The translations under genes were made by a program, and so were the position numbers. From Sebastes aleutianus (taxonomy: Eukaryota > Chordata > Actinopteri > Perciformes > Sebastidae), in the NCBI GenBank assembly GCA_916700875.1, contig CAKAKS010000062.1, forward strand, positions 21,917,587 to 21,981,586: DNA of 64,000 bases, read 5' to 3'. Below are positions 49,975-61,130 of the stretch, in pieces; positions within the stretch are counted from its first letter, which is position 1, and every line of letters starts with the position of its first letter. The notes beneath the pieces are model-generated. The model was given only the letters and a program-made list of their open reading frames with translations, was not told where the DNA came from and did not search any database.

Positions 49975-50840
49975 AAGTCATGGTTGGATTATTATGTTTT
50001 TCATTTTTCTGTGTGTCACAGAAGATGACATGATTACTCCCTGTTGTCGCAGCAGATTACATTTTATGTGTCCTGAAATTCCTTGATAAACATGTAAAAA
50101 GGCCATTCATTTCCTCGCTACATGAATAAACCAGTGACTTGTAACCTTGCAGCCTGAACACAGCTAGAAAGCATTCAGGGCAGTGTGTTTCTACAAGCTT
50201 GTTTCACTGAATGAGTAGTGAGGTGCCCATTTTGCTCTGGGCTAACAGTCCAGTCCAGTTTGGACCAGTCTGGTCTGGACCAGTACTAAATCTCTGCCCG
50301 ACCTTCACTCACTGTGAGAGGATGCTGCTGCTGCTGCTGCTGCTGCATCCCACACAGCTCCAGAGCCAGGGGAGGCAGACTGTGAGTAATACTTTAAAAC
50401 AGAACACTTACCTAAGACAGCCAGCCAAAAGAGCCGGAGGGGAGGTGGCGGAGCCCAGCGGAAAACCAGGATCAGGGGGGGGGGAAGGCGACGGGGAAGG
50501 TGACCCAGCAGGAGGAAGGGCATTGAAGGTAGTCCAACCAACAAGGAGAAACAAGAGACATAGTTAGAATGTGCAACAGCCAAATCCCAAACACATAATA
50601 AAAGGATTTTAAATTAACATCATTGTAAATTAAATATCTTTGGGTTTTAGACTGTTGGTCAGACAAAACAAATTGTAGAGAATTGTAACCGGAATTTTTC
50701 ACAATATCTTGATGTTTTATGGAGTAAATGATTAAATACTATTAACCTAAAAAATGATCAATAAATTATTGAATGATGGAAATAATTGTTAGCTGCAACA
50801 AAATATATGTTCAGACAGAGAAATTCAGGAAAAACAGGAA
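49975..50840. other. Sequence between palindromes; candidate first exon inside
   Basis: It includes repeated 'CAGTCC/GGACCAG' words at about 50248-50285, a CTG run and a G10 run at 50475-50484. See the separate entry for the candidate exon. Confidence 0.5.
50322..50381 (+). CDS. Speculative signal-peptide first exon
   Basis: An ATG at 50322 is followed by seven CTG codons and then HPTQLQSQGRQT, ending exactly in phase at a strong donor GTGAGT (50382-50387). This is the layout of a short first coding exon with a signal peptide. Against it, the hydrophobic run is only seven leucines, is made entirely of a CTG microsatellite, and no promoter or second exon is visible. I do not recognise the product. 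Confidence 0.15.
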
Positions 50841-50874
50841 ATTCTGGCATCACTATCATTAGTGATGCCAGAAT
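50841..50874. repeat. Perfect inverted repeat, 15-bp arms, 4-nt loop
   Basis: ATTCTGGCATCACTA (50841-50855) and its exact complement (50860-50874) flank TCAT. Confidence 0.97.
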
Positions 50875-50907
50875 GCCCATCAGGATCTAATCTAAATACT
50901 CATTCGC

Positions 50908-51050
50908 ACACAGATGGCACAGCCTTCCAGAGCAATTTGGGGTTCAGTATCTTGCTCAAAGACACTTAGACATGTGACTGGAGGAACCGAGGATGGAATC
51001 GCCGACCTTCCGATTGGTTGACGACCTGCTCTACCTTCTGAACTAGAGAC
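50908..51050. repeat. Common fish SINE/LINE-associated repeat
   Basis: The phrases 'GGGGTTCAGTATCTTGCTC', 'AAAGACACTTAGACATGTG' and 'GCCGACCTTCCGATTGGT' match a repeat I know from many fish genomes. Class assignment is uncertain. Confidence 0.6.
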
Positions 51051-51450
51051 CATCTTGCGATGGGATCACACCTGCCGCAATGCCAAATCAGACCAGGGGT
51101 TTAAAGTTGGGGGACCTTCCCCACTTCCTACCCATCTACTTCCGGCGCCCTTGCTTGGATCACACCCATCTTCGAACTCAGCCTTCGTTTTGATCTCAAC
51201 TACACACCTGTAAATTTCCGTTACTGCATCTTGCACGGTTGTGACGCTATCACATTGACAAAATCTGTCCACAGACAGAAATATTAACACCTGGCAAAGT
51301 ACTCACAACCACTTCTGTGGCAAGATCAAAGACAGCATACATTAATTTTTCCATTGAATCAGTTAGTGTAGAAAGCCCCTTTCAGGTTGCTACTTTCAAG
51401 TGACATATTTTTTTTCTGTGGGTAAAGTAAGAGCACTGCCTCAGTTTCTT

Positions 51451-51497
51451 GTTTTGCATGATGGTGACCTGTCCACCAGGTCACCATCATGCAAAAC
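51451..51497. repeat. Perfect inverted repeat, 21-bp arms, 5-nt loop
   Basis: GTTTTGCATGATGGTGACCT+G (51451-51471) is exactly complementary to 51477-51497, with TCCAC between. Confidence 0.97.
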
Positions 51498-52104
51498 ATC
51501 CATGAATTGAGTTATATTTATAGGATCTTAGTTAACAGAAAAAGACCTGGAGTTGAAGAGTCACTGCTCTCAATTTATGCGACACAGACGCAGCCCTGAA
51601 TAAAAAGAACCAAGTGTCTCAAAATGAAGCTCAAGAGAGGAAGACGATTTAAGACGAAGGTAAAAGAGTGTTCTACCAAACTCTCCCAAAAAATGTACCA
51701 GCCTCCACCCTCCATCAAGTGTAATGAAAATGACAGAACAAGAGCTCGTAAAATGACACAAAGGATTCATGACAAAAGAGAAAAAGCACTTATATTCACA
51801 GAAACCTTCTGATGAAATTATGTAATGCGGAAAAAATTTACATTTCATTTCCACTGCTGTTAGCAGAGGTAGTACGCTCTGCCCAGACTATAAAATCTAA
51901 CCTTATACTGCCTACAACTGGATGCAGACTCTAGTGGGTGATACACGGTTCTAGCTGGTGATCATCAAACTAACTTCAGCCGGACATCAGCTGAGTTTCT
52001 TACCCTCCTCTAAAGTTGCAAAGTCAGATGCGCCTGTTTTTTTTTTACCCCAGACATTGCAACATGCTGCTCTGATTAATGACCATGAAGCAAACAGAGC
52101 CCCA
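51498..52104. other. Gene-free sequence
   Basis: The plus frame at 51624-51812 is basic and lysine-rich but has no domain; it is probably chance. Confidence 0.5.
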
Positions 52105-52108
52105 TTAA

Positions 52109-52574
52109 AGGGGACCTATTATGCTTTTGTACTTTCCCCCTATCCTTTAGTGTGTTATATATTTGTTTTGTGCATGTAAAAGGTCTGCTAAGTTACAAAG
52201 CCCAAAGTCCACACCAAAGGGAGTTACTCTCCCCCACAGAAACACGGCTCCTGAACTGCCTGAAACACCTCGCTTGAAGTCCCGCCTTTTTTTCGTAACA
52301 TGGTGATGTCACCGAGTAACACATTTGCATTATACCTCCCAAGCGGCTAGTTTGGCAAACAAAGCTAGTTAGAGTGGAGCTGGAGCACAGTCCAACGAGT
52401 TTGGTTCGGTTGACCAATCACAACAGTGGGCCAGCTGACCAAATCAGAGCAGACTGGGCTTTTCAGCCTCAAACAGAGAGAGGATGAAAAGAGGTGCTGC
52501 AGCACAGCCGGTATGAGACATATTCTAGTAGAAATCCAAAATACCAGTATGCAAATAAGCATATTAAGTCCTCT
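52109..52574. mobile_element. TTAA-flanked MITE (piggyBac-like)
   Basis: TTAA sits at both borders (52105-52108 and 52575-52578). Ends AGGGGACCTATTATGCTT and, reverse-complemented, AGAGGACTTAATATGCTT agree at 15 of 18. The TTAA duplication is the piggyBac hallmark, though TIRs of this superfamily usually start with C. It has no coding capacity. The sequence is a common percomorph repeat. Confidence 0.7.
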
Positions 52575-52578
52575 TTAA

Positions 52579-52700
52579 ACATCCAGCCAATATTGGTTTA
52601 TCACAGATATATTGGTATCATGTGTCGGCCAATAACTAACAACAAATTGCATAGAGAGATGCCAAAAGAGACGTTTGAGGTGATTTAGAAACAGTCTTGC
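52579..52700. mobile_element. Fragment of another DNA element
   Basis: 'CCAATATTGGTTTATCAC' and 'ATTGGTATCATGTGTCGGCC' recall a fish hAT end rich in ATCGGT words. It abuts the TTAA element and has no defined ends. Confidence 0.35.
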
Positions 52701-54934
52701 CATTGCATAGTGTGTCCACCAGGGGGCTTTTGGAAAATTATTTCTTTAACTTAAGTATGTATCACGGTCACTTCTTTTAATAACCAACTATTAAATCATC
52801 CTTATCAAAAACTGTTATTATTATGATAGGTTTATGTTAAACATAATAATACCTTCATTAAATATATATTCCAATCCATGTATATCCATTCAGTATTTAT
52901 TTCTTTGCACTATTTGTATTGCTTTAACTTGAACACATGACTTGTAAAGAGACATTTTATTTTTATCATTGTATTTTATTGTTGGTCATTATTGCTCCTA
53001 GTTATTTCTATAATGTGTAAATACATTGAGAGAGCTGCATAAAACTGGAGTCAAATTTCATGTATGTATGTACATGGCAAAATAAACGTGATTTTGATTC
53101 TGATATAGCCTTCCCTTTGGGTTTTGATCTGTACTTTTACTTATATTTCATAAAGGTGTTGTAGTTTTTTCTGACATTAGTGGTGGTGGTATTTAATGGA
53201 CGCAAAGTGACCTGTTTCTGTTATAACACACTGCAGGAAACTGAAGTAAACGAATGCCCGGCCTTTCACACACAAAGGGACACAACAGCAACAGGCATCC
53301 TTTATAGCGTTGAGGAATGCTTTATGTAGGCTATGAAGAGGTAATAGCTGGTTGAAGATGTCTCAGCACCTTGTAGCTGCAGAGAAACAATGGAGCACTT
53401 TGGGGAGGACGTCTGAAAATGGATCTGTTTTTAAAGCTCTGTCCTGAGCCCGCCGAGTATGATTTAAGAAGTAAGATTAGTAGGTTGTGTTGTTCCCAAG
53501 GTAACAGTCTCCACTTCCACTCCCTCCTGAGAGTCTGCACCGTTTGGCAGAGTGGACTGATGCTGGGGAACGGGAGACGAGGAAATGACCAAACAGAAAT
53601 ATTTGTCCACCTAAGGCAGAGGCGTAGGGTTCCAGGTAATCCCTCAAGTGGGAGCAGGACTGCTGTTAAAACTTCTACTTACTTCTTTGCCAGTGCTAGA
53701 GCGAAACAGCTGGGCAGGAAAGCTGCTGTGCTTTTGAAGCAGTGGAAAAAATGTGCATACTGACAAAGGCTGTGTGACATCTAAGGAACGTTGGGCAGTC
53801 AAAGAAAAAAGATTTAAAAAGTGATTAACAACAAAATTAAATGGAACTGGGAGCGAGACAGATGACAAAACTCTCCCCAAATATAAAATTAAAGAGTGCA
53901 TCTCTCACATGCTTGCAGCCGTGCTCTGCTGCATCACTGTCGAAAGGCAGAGTGATTACAGATGAGAGGGATTGGCTCTCCTTGTCTTTTTTTTTTAATT
54001 GCCTCCCGCACTTTAATAGGAACCATCTATCACTCTCCGCAGCCAAGAGGCAGCCTGTGGAAACTCTCACGCCTCTGAGGAAGAGACTATTCAATACTTC
54101 TCACAGCACCAACATCCACTGTTCAAATCCACCCGTCAATCAGCCACACACACGTCCGACCCGACTGCTGTCACACACTCTGAGCATCGTCTCCTGCATT
54201 TCAACTGTTGCCCTTCAGACGTGAGCAAAAAGGGACGTTAAAGAAAAGGACCGGACTTTAAAGAGTCAGCATCTTCACTCCTTCAGAGGTCGATGAGATT
54301 CCCTGTTACCAATCCATCACACGCTGCATCCAATATCTCTCTAACAATACAGTGTTTTATCAGATACATTGAATGTGTGCAAGACCCTTGAACAACCTCT
54401 GCAGTAAAAAACAAACAGAATGTGTCTGATGTGGGACTGTAAGCACAGCTGCACTTTATTAATCAATATAAAAGTAGACAGATGGACAGATAGATGTGTC
54501 GCTTCATTGTCCTGAATGATGCCACTAACACGAGGTCTTAAAATGTTCTTGCAAAGATCGTCACACTCACAACACAACACACTGCTAAGGAGCAAGAAGG
54601 CTTTGAAAACGGCAATTGCAAACTCCGTCTGTACTTGTATGACAAATCATTTATCGCAAGTTGTTTTCAGCAGCAGCAGGCAGCTGTTTTCAGCGAAAAA
54701 GCCGACTGTACACTACCTGCTCAGCAGCAAACCGCAGACAGACACAGTCAGGTACTAGCTGGTGAACATAGTGCACCATTTAGCAGCTAAATAGACAGAA
54801 ATTTCCCTCAGGAGGTGGTAGAGACATAAAAACAGAGCAAAAATAGAGAGAATATTGGACTTATATTCACCCAGCGGTTAGAAATACGACTCTTAATGAT
54901 AATGTTGCTCAAAAACTGTTAAATGTGTAAATAG
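52701..54934. other. Gene-free sequence with a CTCF-like core
   Basis: CCACCAGGGGGC lies at 52716-52727. Open frames at 53419-53763 and 53841-54224 lack domains or splice support. Confidence 0.5.
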
Positions 54935-55235
54935 TAGAGTTGTTCTGATACCGATACCAGTATTGGAAATGCGTCCGATACTGCTCAAGATTCAGGATTG
55001 CGTATCAGCGAGTACGTCAGTCTATGCCTCGATCCGATATCACAATTTATTAACCGAGAAAAAAATCAAGTCGTTTAAGCCAAAATCAATTCTTCTTCGC
55101 CGCGGAATTGTTATTTATTCCAAGCTTCATTTAATTATGTTCTTTGTAACTGAATAATAAAAGAGTTCTATTGCATTCATTCTCTGTAACCAGGCTTTAA
55201 CCTGAGCCAGGCTATACAACAAACATCAGTATTCA
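54935..55235 (+). mobile_element. hAT-like element, one end (TAGAGTTGTTCTGATACCG)
   Basis: The 5' end and the sub-terminal 'CGATACCAGTATTGG' words match a family I know from fish. The other end is lost where the retroelement remnant begins. Confidence 0.55.
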
Positions 55236-55289
55236 TATCACATCCATACATGGTCACTAGTAGAGGTTAAAGTTGTTATGCTATGGTCG

Positions 55290-55700
55290 ACCTCACTCCA
55301 TCTAGTTTATATCGAGCTTACTGTGCCCTGGGAGGAGGCAGTGGAGAACGCCTATGAGCGCAGGAAACTGAGGTACGAGTTTGAAGCCAATGCTCAACGG
55401 CGTGACTGGAAAGCAAAGGTCTGACCAGTTGGGTTAGGCTGAGGAGGGCTCATAGCTACATCAACATCGATGCTACTCCGGGAGATGGGAGTCCGAGGCA
55501 AGGCCGACCCGGCAAGCAGTCAGCTCTCTCCAGAGCTGCTGAAAAAGGTAGTCAGTGGCACTGGAGGACGAGAAAAGACTCCCAACTGGGCCGCCAGGTG
55601 AGCGCAGGCATTTAGCAGTGAGCCTGGGATGTCGGGAATTACTGCTGAACCCTCTGGAGGTGTCGTGGGCCTACCAGTGAAACACTGAGGAAAGAGGACG
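55290..55700 (+). pseudogene. Decayed retroelement ORF fragment
   Basis: One frame reads IELTVPWEEAVENAYERRKL and continues RYEFEANAQRRDWKAKV from 55311, then hits TGA at 55422-55424. The same frame goes on with PVGLG, a second stop, and later words such as LLREMGVRGKA. This order (ELTVPWE, AYERKKLRY, PVEVGCRGF-like) is what I recall from the C-terminal part of retroelement-type proteins in fish, possibly downstream of the reverse transcriptase. Two or more in-frame stops and no upstream RT motif show it is a dead, truncated copy. The family assignment is from memory and moderately sure. Confidence 0.6.
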
Positions 55701-58700
55701 TCCACTTGACAACCCAGAGGATGCCATCGCTCAATTGATCACCCTACTTACTTTAGGCAGCGTGCCTACAGTGTTCAGCTTAGCAGGGATGCCAACAACT
55801 AGTCCTACAGAACAAATCTGTTAAAATCCCCATTTTCCACTGTTTCCAGGTTTCCAGTCCCTTTAGAGCTCAAGCTGACGAGTGTGGTGTCATGTCTTAG
55901 ATGGAAAAAGGATTCAAAGTCACGTAGCATTGTCAGCAGTGAGTGTTAATACCTATTTACCTCCACTTGTGTGGAACAAATCCCCCTACATTCCCAGACC
56001 ATTAAGGTGAATCACAGACTGAGACTTGTGCGCAAAACAACAGAAGCTTGTCACAACAGGCTGAGCAATGAGGCCATAACAGGCTATCAAAGCCAGAACA
56101 AAGAGCGAGCAACGGTGCTGCGGAAACCCCAATTCATTAACGAGAAGCAAACAATACGGCTGAATAAAATACAGACAAGTCAGAACATCTTCATAACATC
56201 AGACTGAGGGATGGCAGCAGTTTAAAGAACATGTGGGGGGTGCAGCTACACCGGACTCCTTCCATTTAACAAAAATGTTTCAGCCAAACTTCTCACAAGT
56301 TAAGGAGATGGTTTCAAAAACTCGTCCTCCTTTACTATGAAGTGTCCACACACTGAATTAATGCTGCTTAAAACTTATTGAGTAAAGTCCATTTCATTAT
56401 TTACTATATCAACTGTCTATAAATTACATTTCTTGGCAATGTACTAACAACTAATTACATCACATAAATCACATCTAACATATCCATTATACATAGATTA
56501 ATAAGATGCAATTCAATATATCAACCACTAGAATGTGATATTTATGCCAATATACTGAGATAAAAAATATAACAAATCCATCTTAGCTTTCTATAACTTT
56601 AAGAAGGCAAGTGGTTGTTGCACCTTATTGATATACATTATTATTATTCATATTTTGTTTTATTTGCGCTCTACATATTTGCACTCTGTTCTACTTTGTA
56701 CTGCAACTGCTGCACAACAATTTCCCTCAGAATAAATACATATAAATTATATATTTTCCTGTATTTATGGTGAGTTTTTAAAGTTTGATTCCATATTCTC
56801 AGTTTACTCACATCTTCAATTACTGTCATGTTGTATAAAAGTTGCCTATTTGTATGATTTTTCGCTTTATTTTGCAACTGAACATATTTTCCGCCCCATT
56901 CATAATGTAAATACTGCTCATTTATTTTTCTGTCTGTTGCAAAATGCTGTAATCTTTACTTACACCAAAACAAAACTATTTCTCATGCTGTCAATTTGAA
57001 AATACTATTGATATTATTTGTCAATGCCATTAAAGATCATTACATCTGATCTTTAACTCTCAGCTTACTGAATAACACAAGTCAAACTTTATCGAGTACT
57101 GTATTGTTGCCCAAGGTTCATTTTGAGATGACAGTCCTGATGTAAAGAATTTGAGAGCATAGAGAGAAAAGCACTTCATGAAAAGACGAAACACTTTAAC
57201 TTTGGTTTTATAGATGAGATTACTCCTCTCCAAAAACAGGCTATTATGCTAAATACTGTTTTCATTCTCACTTCTGACTCTTGGCTTTCCCTGAATAAGA
57301 ACAATGAGGTGTAAAATGAAGCTTAAAGGACTTTATGATGAGCAGAAAGTGCTGTTTGTTCCACCCTGAGAGGTGATGTCAATCATTACAATGCACATGA
57401 GCTGCTTCTTCTAAGACTTTTTCATCTTCCCCGGATACAAACAAAGCTTTGTTTTACATTACAGAAGCTGCCAAACGTGAAGAGATGGTAACAAATTCTG
57501 GCGGAGGCTTTAATGCTCTCTGAAGGACGACTGGCATCAATCTAAGACACATCAATGTCAAGTCGCCCTTCCACAAAAAACCCAGCTGCTGCCGCCCACC
57601 CAGCTCCTCATACGAGCCCGAATCTGTGCAGTGACAGATCCCATTTCCTGTGACACAAATAGCCTGGATGTTAACTTCAGGAAATGAAGCCTGATGGAGG
57701 TGTATGCTTCACTCTGCACATCTGCCATGATGACAATGTCCAAACACGTTTAGGGGACAAAAGCAATGAAAACAGCACATAAAACACAGAGGAAGACTGA
57801 TTTAAGTGTCAAAGAGAGATGAAATGAGCTTTCAATCCGTGTTCTAACAATATCATTCATTAATCCGTTTCCTGAGGTGCACATTAGGTGACATAGTTAT
57901 TTAGTGAGGAGGTGACTGACAGCATTAAATCACTAATCACACAGCTTATCACCAACAAATGAATAAAACCTTCCTCCCTGCATTCAAGCAGCCGTTATAA
58001 TATCACCGCCTGCCCACCTAATGCACACACACATTGAGCGATCTCTGTAAAATGAGAAAAAGTCCCCTTTATGGAGCCGACAGGAACCTCCGCTCCACTG
58101 ATCCCATAGATGCAGATGAAAAGGTTTAAGTGAAAACAGTTCCACTTCTTTTCTCCTTCCTTCCTTAAACACATTCGCTGGGAATTACACTGTATAATCC
58201 ATTACGGGGGAAAGCTTCTCATCTGCTGGTGTGAAAGGCAAAGCTCTTCCTTCTTTAATTGACTGACAGACAATCAGACAATAGCCGAGTGAAGCCAATT
58301 TAAAACAGGTATTGCAGAGGAACCAGGAAGGACACGTTCAGAGTCCTTCAGATGTTGCATTTGACAGCATTTGACACATAATGCACATTCACAGTTTTTT
58401 TTTTTTCGTCTGTCAAAGCCATAATGGAAAACATTTTGTTGTTCCATATTTGTACTTTATCTGTTAAGGTTCAAACACTCAACAGCAAACAAATCAGGGC
58501 TTTCAGGCAGTCAAATGAGTTACCTTCCTATCCAACAATTGATTGCTTGCAAGAAAAATTCAATGTTAAAGCTGGTGACACTTTTCATTAACACTGTGTA
58601 TACTGTGTATAGAGAATTCAATCTTTTATGATTCAATTTATGAAAAGTTTTCTCGGGTTTAAGGGGGGTAAGACACCCTTGAACTTCCACGTCTTTCTCC

Positions 58701-58788
58701 AGAGTGTTAGAAAGCAAGAGAGATGATGCAGCGCAGCCACTCAGCCTTTTTTTTTTCATTTTAAACCATACATAATTAACATTTGTAA
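55701..58788. other. Gene-free sequence
   Basis: About 3 kb without a recognised repeat. The part at 57330-58300 looks unique, with clustered TGACAG-type (TALE homeodomain) words at 58258-58275; no gene is supported. Confidence 0.5.
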
Positions 58789-59444
58789 TAGGGCTGTCAG
58801 TCGATTAAAATATTTAATCGTGATTAATCGCACATTTTTTATCTGTTCAAAATGTACCTTAAAGGGAGATTTGTCAAGTATTTAATGCTTTTATCAACAT
58901 GGGAGTGGGAAAAATATGCTTGCTTTATGCAAATGTATGTATATATGTATTATTAGAAATCAATCAACAACACTAAACAATGACAAATATTGTCCAGAAT
59001 CCCTCACAGGTACTGCATTTAGCATAAAAAATATGCTCAAATCATAACATGGCAAACTGCAGCCCAACAGGCAACAACAGCTGTCAGTGTGTCAGTGTGC
59101 TGATTTGACTATGACTTGCCCCAAACTGCATGTGATTATCATAAAGTGGGCATGTCTGTAAAGGGGAGACTCGTGGGTACCCATAGAACCCATTTTCATT
59201 CACATATCTTGAGGTCAGAGGTCAAGGGACCCCTTTGAAAATGGCCAATGGCAGTTTTTGCTCGCCAAAATTTAGTGCAAGTTTGGAGCGTTATTTAGTC
59301 TCCTTCACGACGGATTTCTAGTTTCATATGATACCAATATCTTCACCGCTACAACCTCCGAAAGATCGATTGCGTTAATGCGTTAAAGAAATGGCGTTAA
59401 AACGATTTTGCGTTAACGTGTTGTTATTGGGTTAACATTGACAG
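58789..59444 (+). mobile_element. Family A hAT element, copy 8
   Basis: The left end TAGGGCTGTCAGTCG is intact. The right end has decayed to CATTGACAG before unrelated sequence, so no duplication can be read. The DR1 motif AGGTCAGAGGTCA is intact at 59212-59224. Length is about 656 bp. Confidence 0.87.
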
Positions 59445-60284
59445 GATCCAAGTCCAGTTGGAGTAACAGATTAAACTAAACTACTAATGAATTAACTTTT
59501 AAAGGCTTATCAGACACATAAATACTGCACAGCTGTTTGTAATACTCACAGAACCGATCAACCAATCCAACAGAAATGTGTGCTCACCATACTGATGCAA
59601 ATCAGCAGGAAAAGGAACATTTGGGGGCATATGGGCTGGATGAGCAACATTCATTGGAATGAATAAGACGCCATCTTGCATCCTGTGTCAAGCTCTTATA
59701 ATATATTCATGAATGCTACCGTACTAAGCGGTATGCAGATCCATGCCCGTCGACATCCCCACACAACTGTGGCTGATTTTCAAATGTCTGTAAGAGGTGA
59801 GGAAAGGCCTGAAGAGTTTTATCATGATTCAAATACAAATCTGTAATCTTGGCAGAGCATAATGATCTTCAGTATGGCCGTGTGCCAATGTATAGAAAAA
59901 CACTTATTCTCACCTTGTTTCAAGATATGCCCTTGGTTGGTTTTATGTTTCGCCTTTCAGACTGCTGGGAAACATATGGCGATATTCATCTTTATTAAAA
60001 CTGTGTTTTGTGCTTATTAGCTGTAATTTTCTTCATGTTCTGGCAGATTTTTGGTGCAACCAATCTCCATCTCCAAACATGCTTGAGGTTCCGTCTTAAT
60101 AAGTCTTATACCTAAAGGTCACTCTAGAAATGACTCATACTATGGTTTTCTAAATTGGTACCTCTATAATTATTGAGAGCTATTAGAGCCCTGCTGTAAC
60201 CAACTCAGTACTCCTCCACTCACTCCTCAATTTCAAACACTGCATGAGCCGCCGAGTGCAAATCCGCTGTTCGCCTCGCTCAGA
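59445..60284. other. Gene-free sequence
   Basis: No supported feature. Confidence 0.55.
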
Positions 60285-60292
60285 GGCCATCC

Positions 60293-60731
60293 GGTAACAC
60301 TTCATTTTACAGGTCCGCAAATTTCATGGTAATTAGGTGATAATTAGCAAGTAGCCTATTTGAAATTTCTTTGGAATTACTGACAAATTACTGCAATATT
60401 TACCTCAAAATGTATTCAAAATTGCTTTATTTTAAACATTATTTAATAATTATATTCCGCTATTTCCCATTAGCTGGTAATTTATGTAATACATTTAATA
60501 ATATAATAATAAATTTAATTTATTAGTTAATAACTTCTCTGAAATAATTTTTTATATGCTATTTTAGCATATAATTATTAAATAATGTTTATAATAAAGT
60601 TATTTTCGACAAATTTTGAGGTAAATATTGGGGTAATTTGGCAGTAATTCCAAAGGAATTTCAAATAGGTAACTTGCCAATTATCACCTAATTACCATGA
60701 AATTTGCGGACCTGTAAAATGAAGTGTTACC
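60293..60731. mobile_element. Foldback MITE with about 120-bp arms
   Basis: The arms 60293-60412 and 60609-60731 are inverted copies differing at only a handful of bases, starting GGTAACACTTCATTTTACAG. The spacer is very AT-rich. Flanking 8-mers GGCCATCC (60285-60292) and AACCATCC (60732-60739) agree at 6 of 8. The arms' similarity makes it a recent or well-preserved insertion. It has no coding capacity. Confidence 0.88.
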
Positions 60732-60774
60732 AACCATCCATACCATAATAACACTACTTTAGGAGCAACAGAAG

Positions 60775-61130
60775 TCAGGCGGCAGCTGGCGGTACCAGGG
60801 TTTTGCACTCTGCGGCTCACCTTACTGCAGTTTCACAAGCGTGTCGGAGAACTACGGTGGCCTTCAGGTGACGTAACAACATGAGTCTCTCTCTAGAGCC
60901 AGTGTTTGGTTTGTCCAATCTGGGCTACTGTAGAAACATGGTGGAGCAACATGGTGGACTCCGTGAAGAGGACCCACTCCCTATGTAAATATGAAGGGCT
61001 CATTCTAAGATAAAAAAAACACAACGATTCTTAGTTTCAGGTGATTATACACCAATGAAAACATAGTTATGAATATTTTATTCCATTTCTGATAGTAGAT
61101 CCCCCAAAATGTTACACACTGCTCCCTTAA
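60775..61130. repeat. Common percomorph interspersed repeat
   Basis: It contains 'AGAGCCAGTGTTTGG', 'GGTGGACTCCGTGAAG' and 'GTTACACACTGCTCCCTTAA', which I know from many percomorph genomes. The right border carries TTAA (61127-61130). The left border is unclear. Confidence 0.55.

Noticed and set aside
54119..54140. GTTCAAATCC resembling a tRNA B-box
   Set aside because: No A-box at proper distance and no cloverleaf can be folded around it.
53841..54224. 127-codon plus-strand frame
   Set aside because: Low-complexity stretches, no domain and opposing open frames on the other strand; likely chance.
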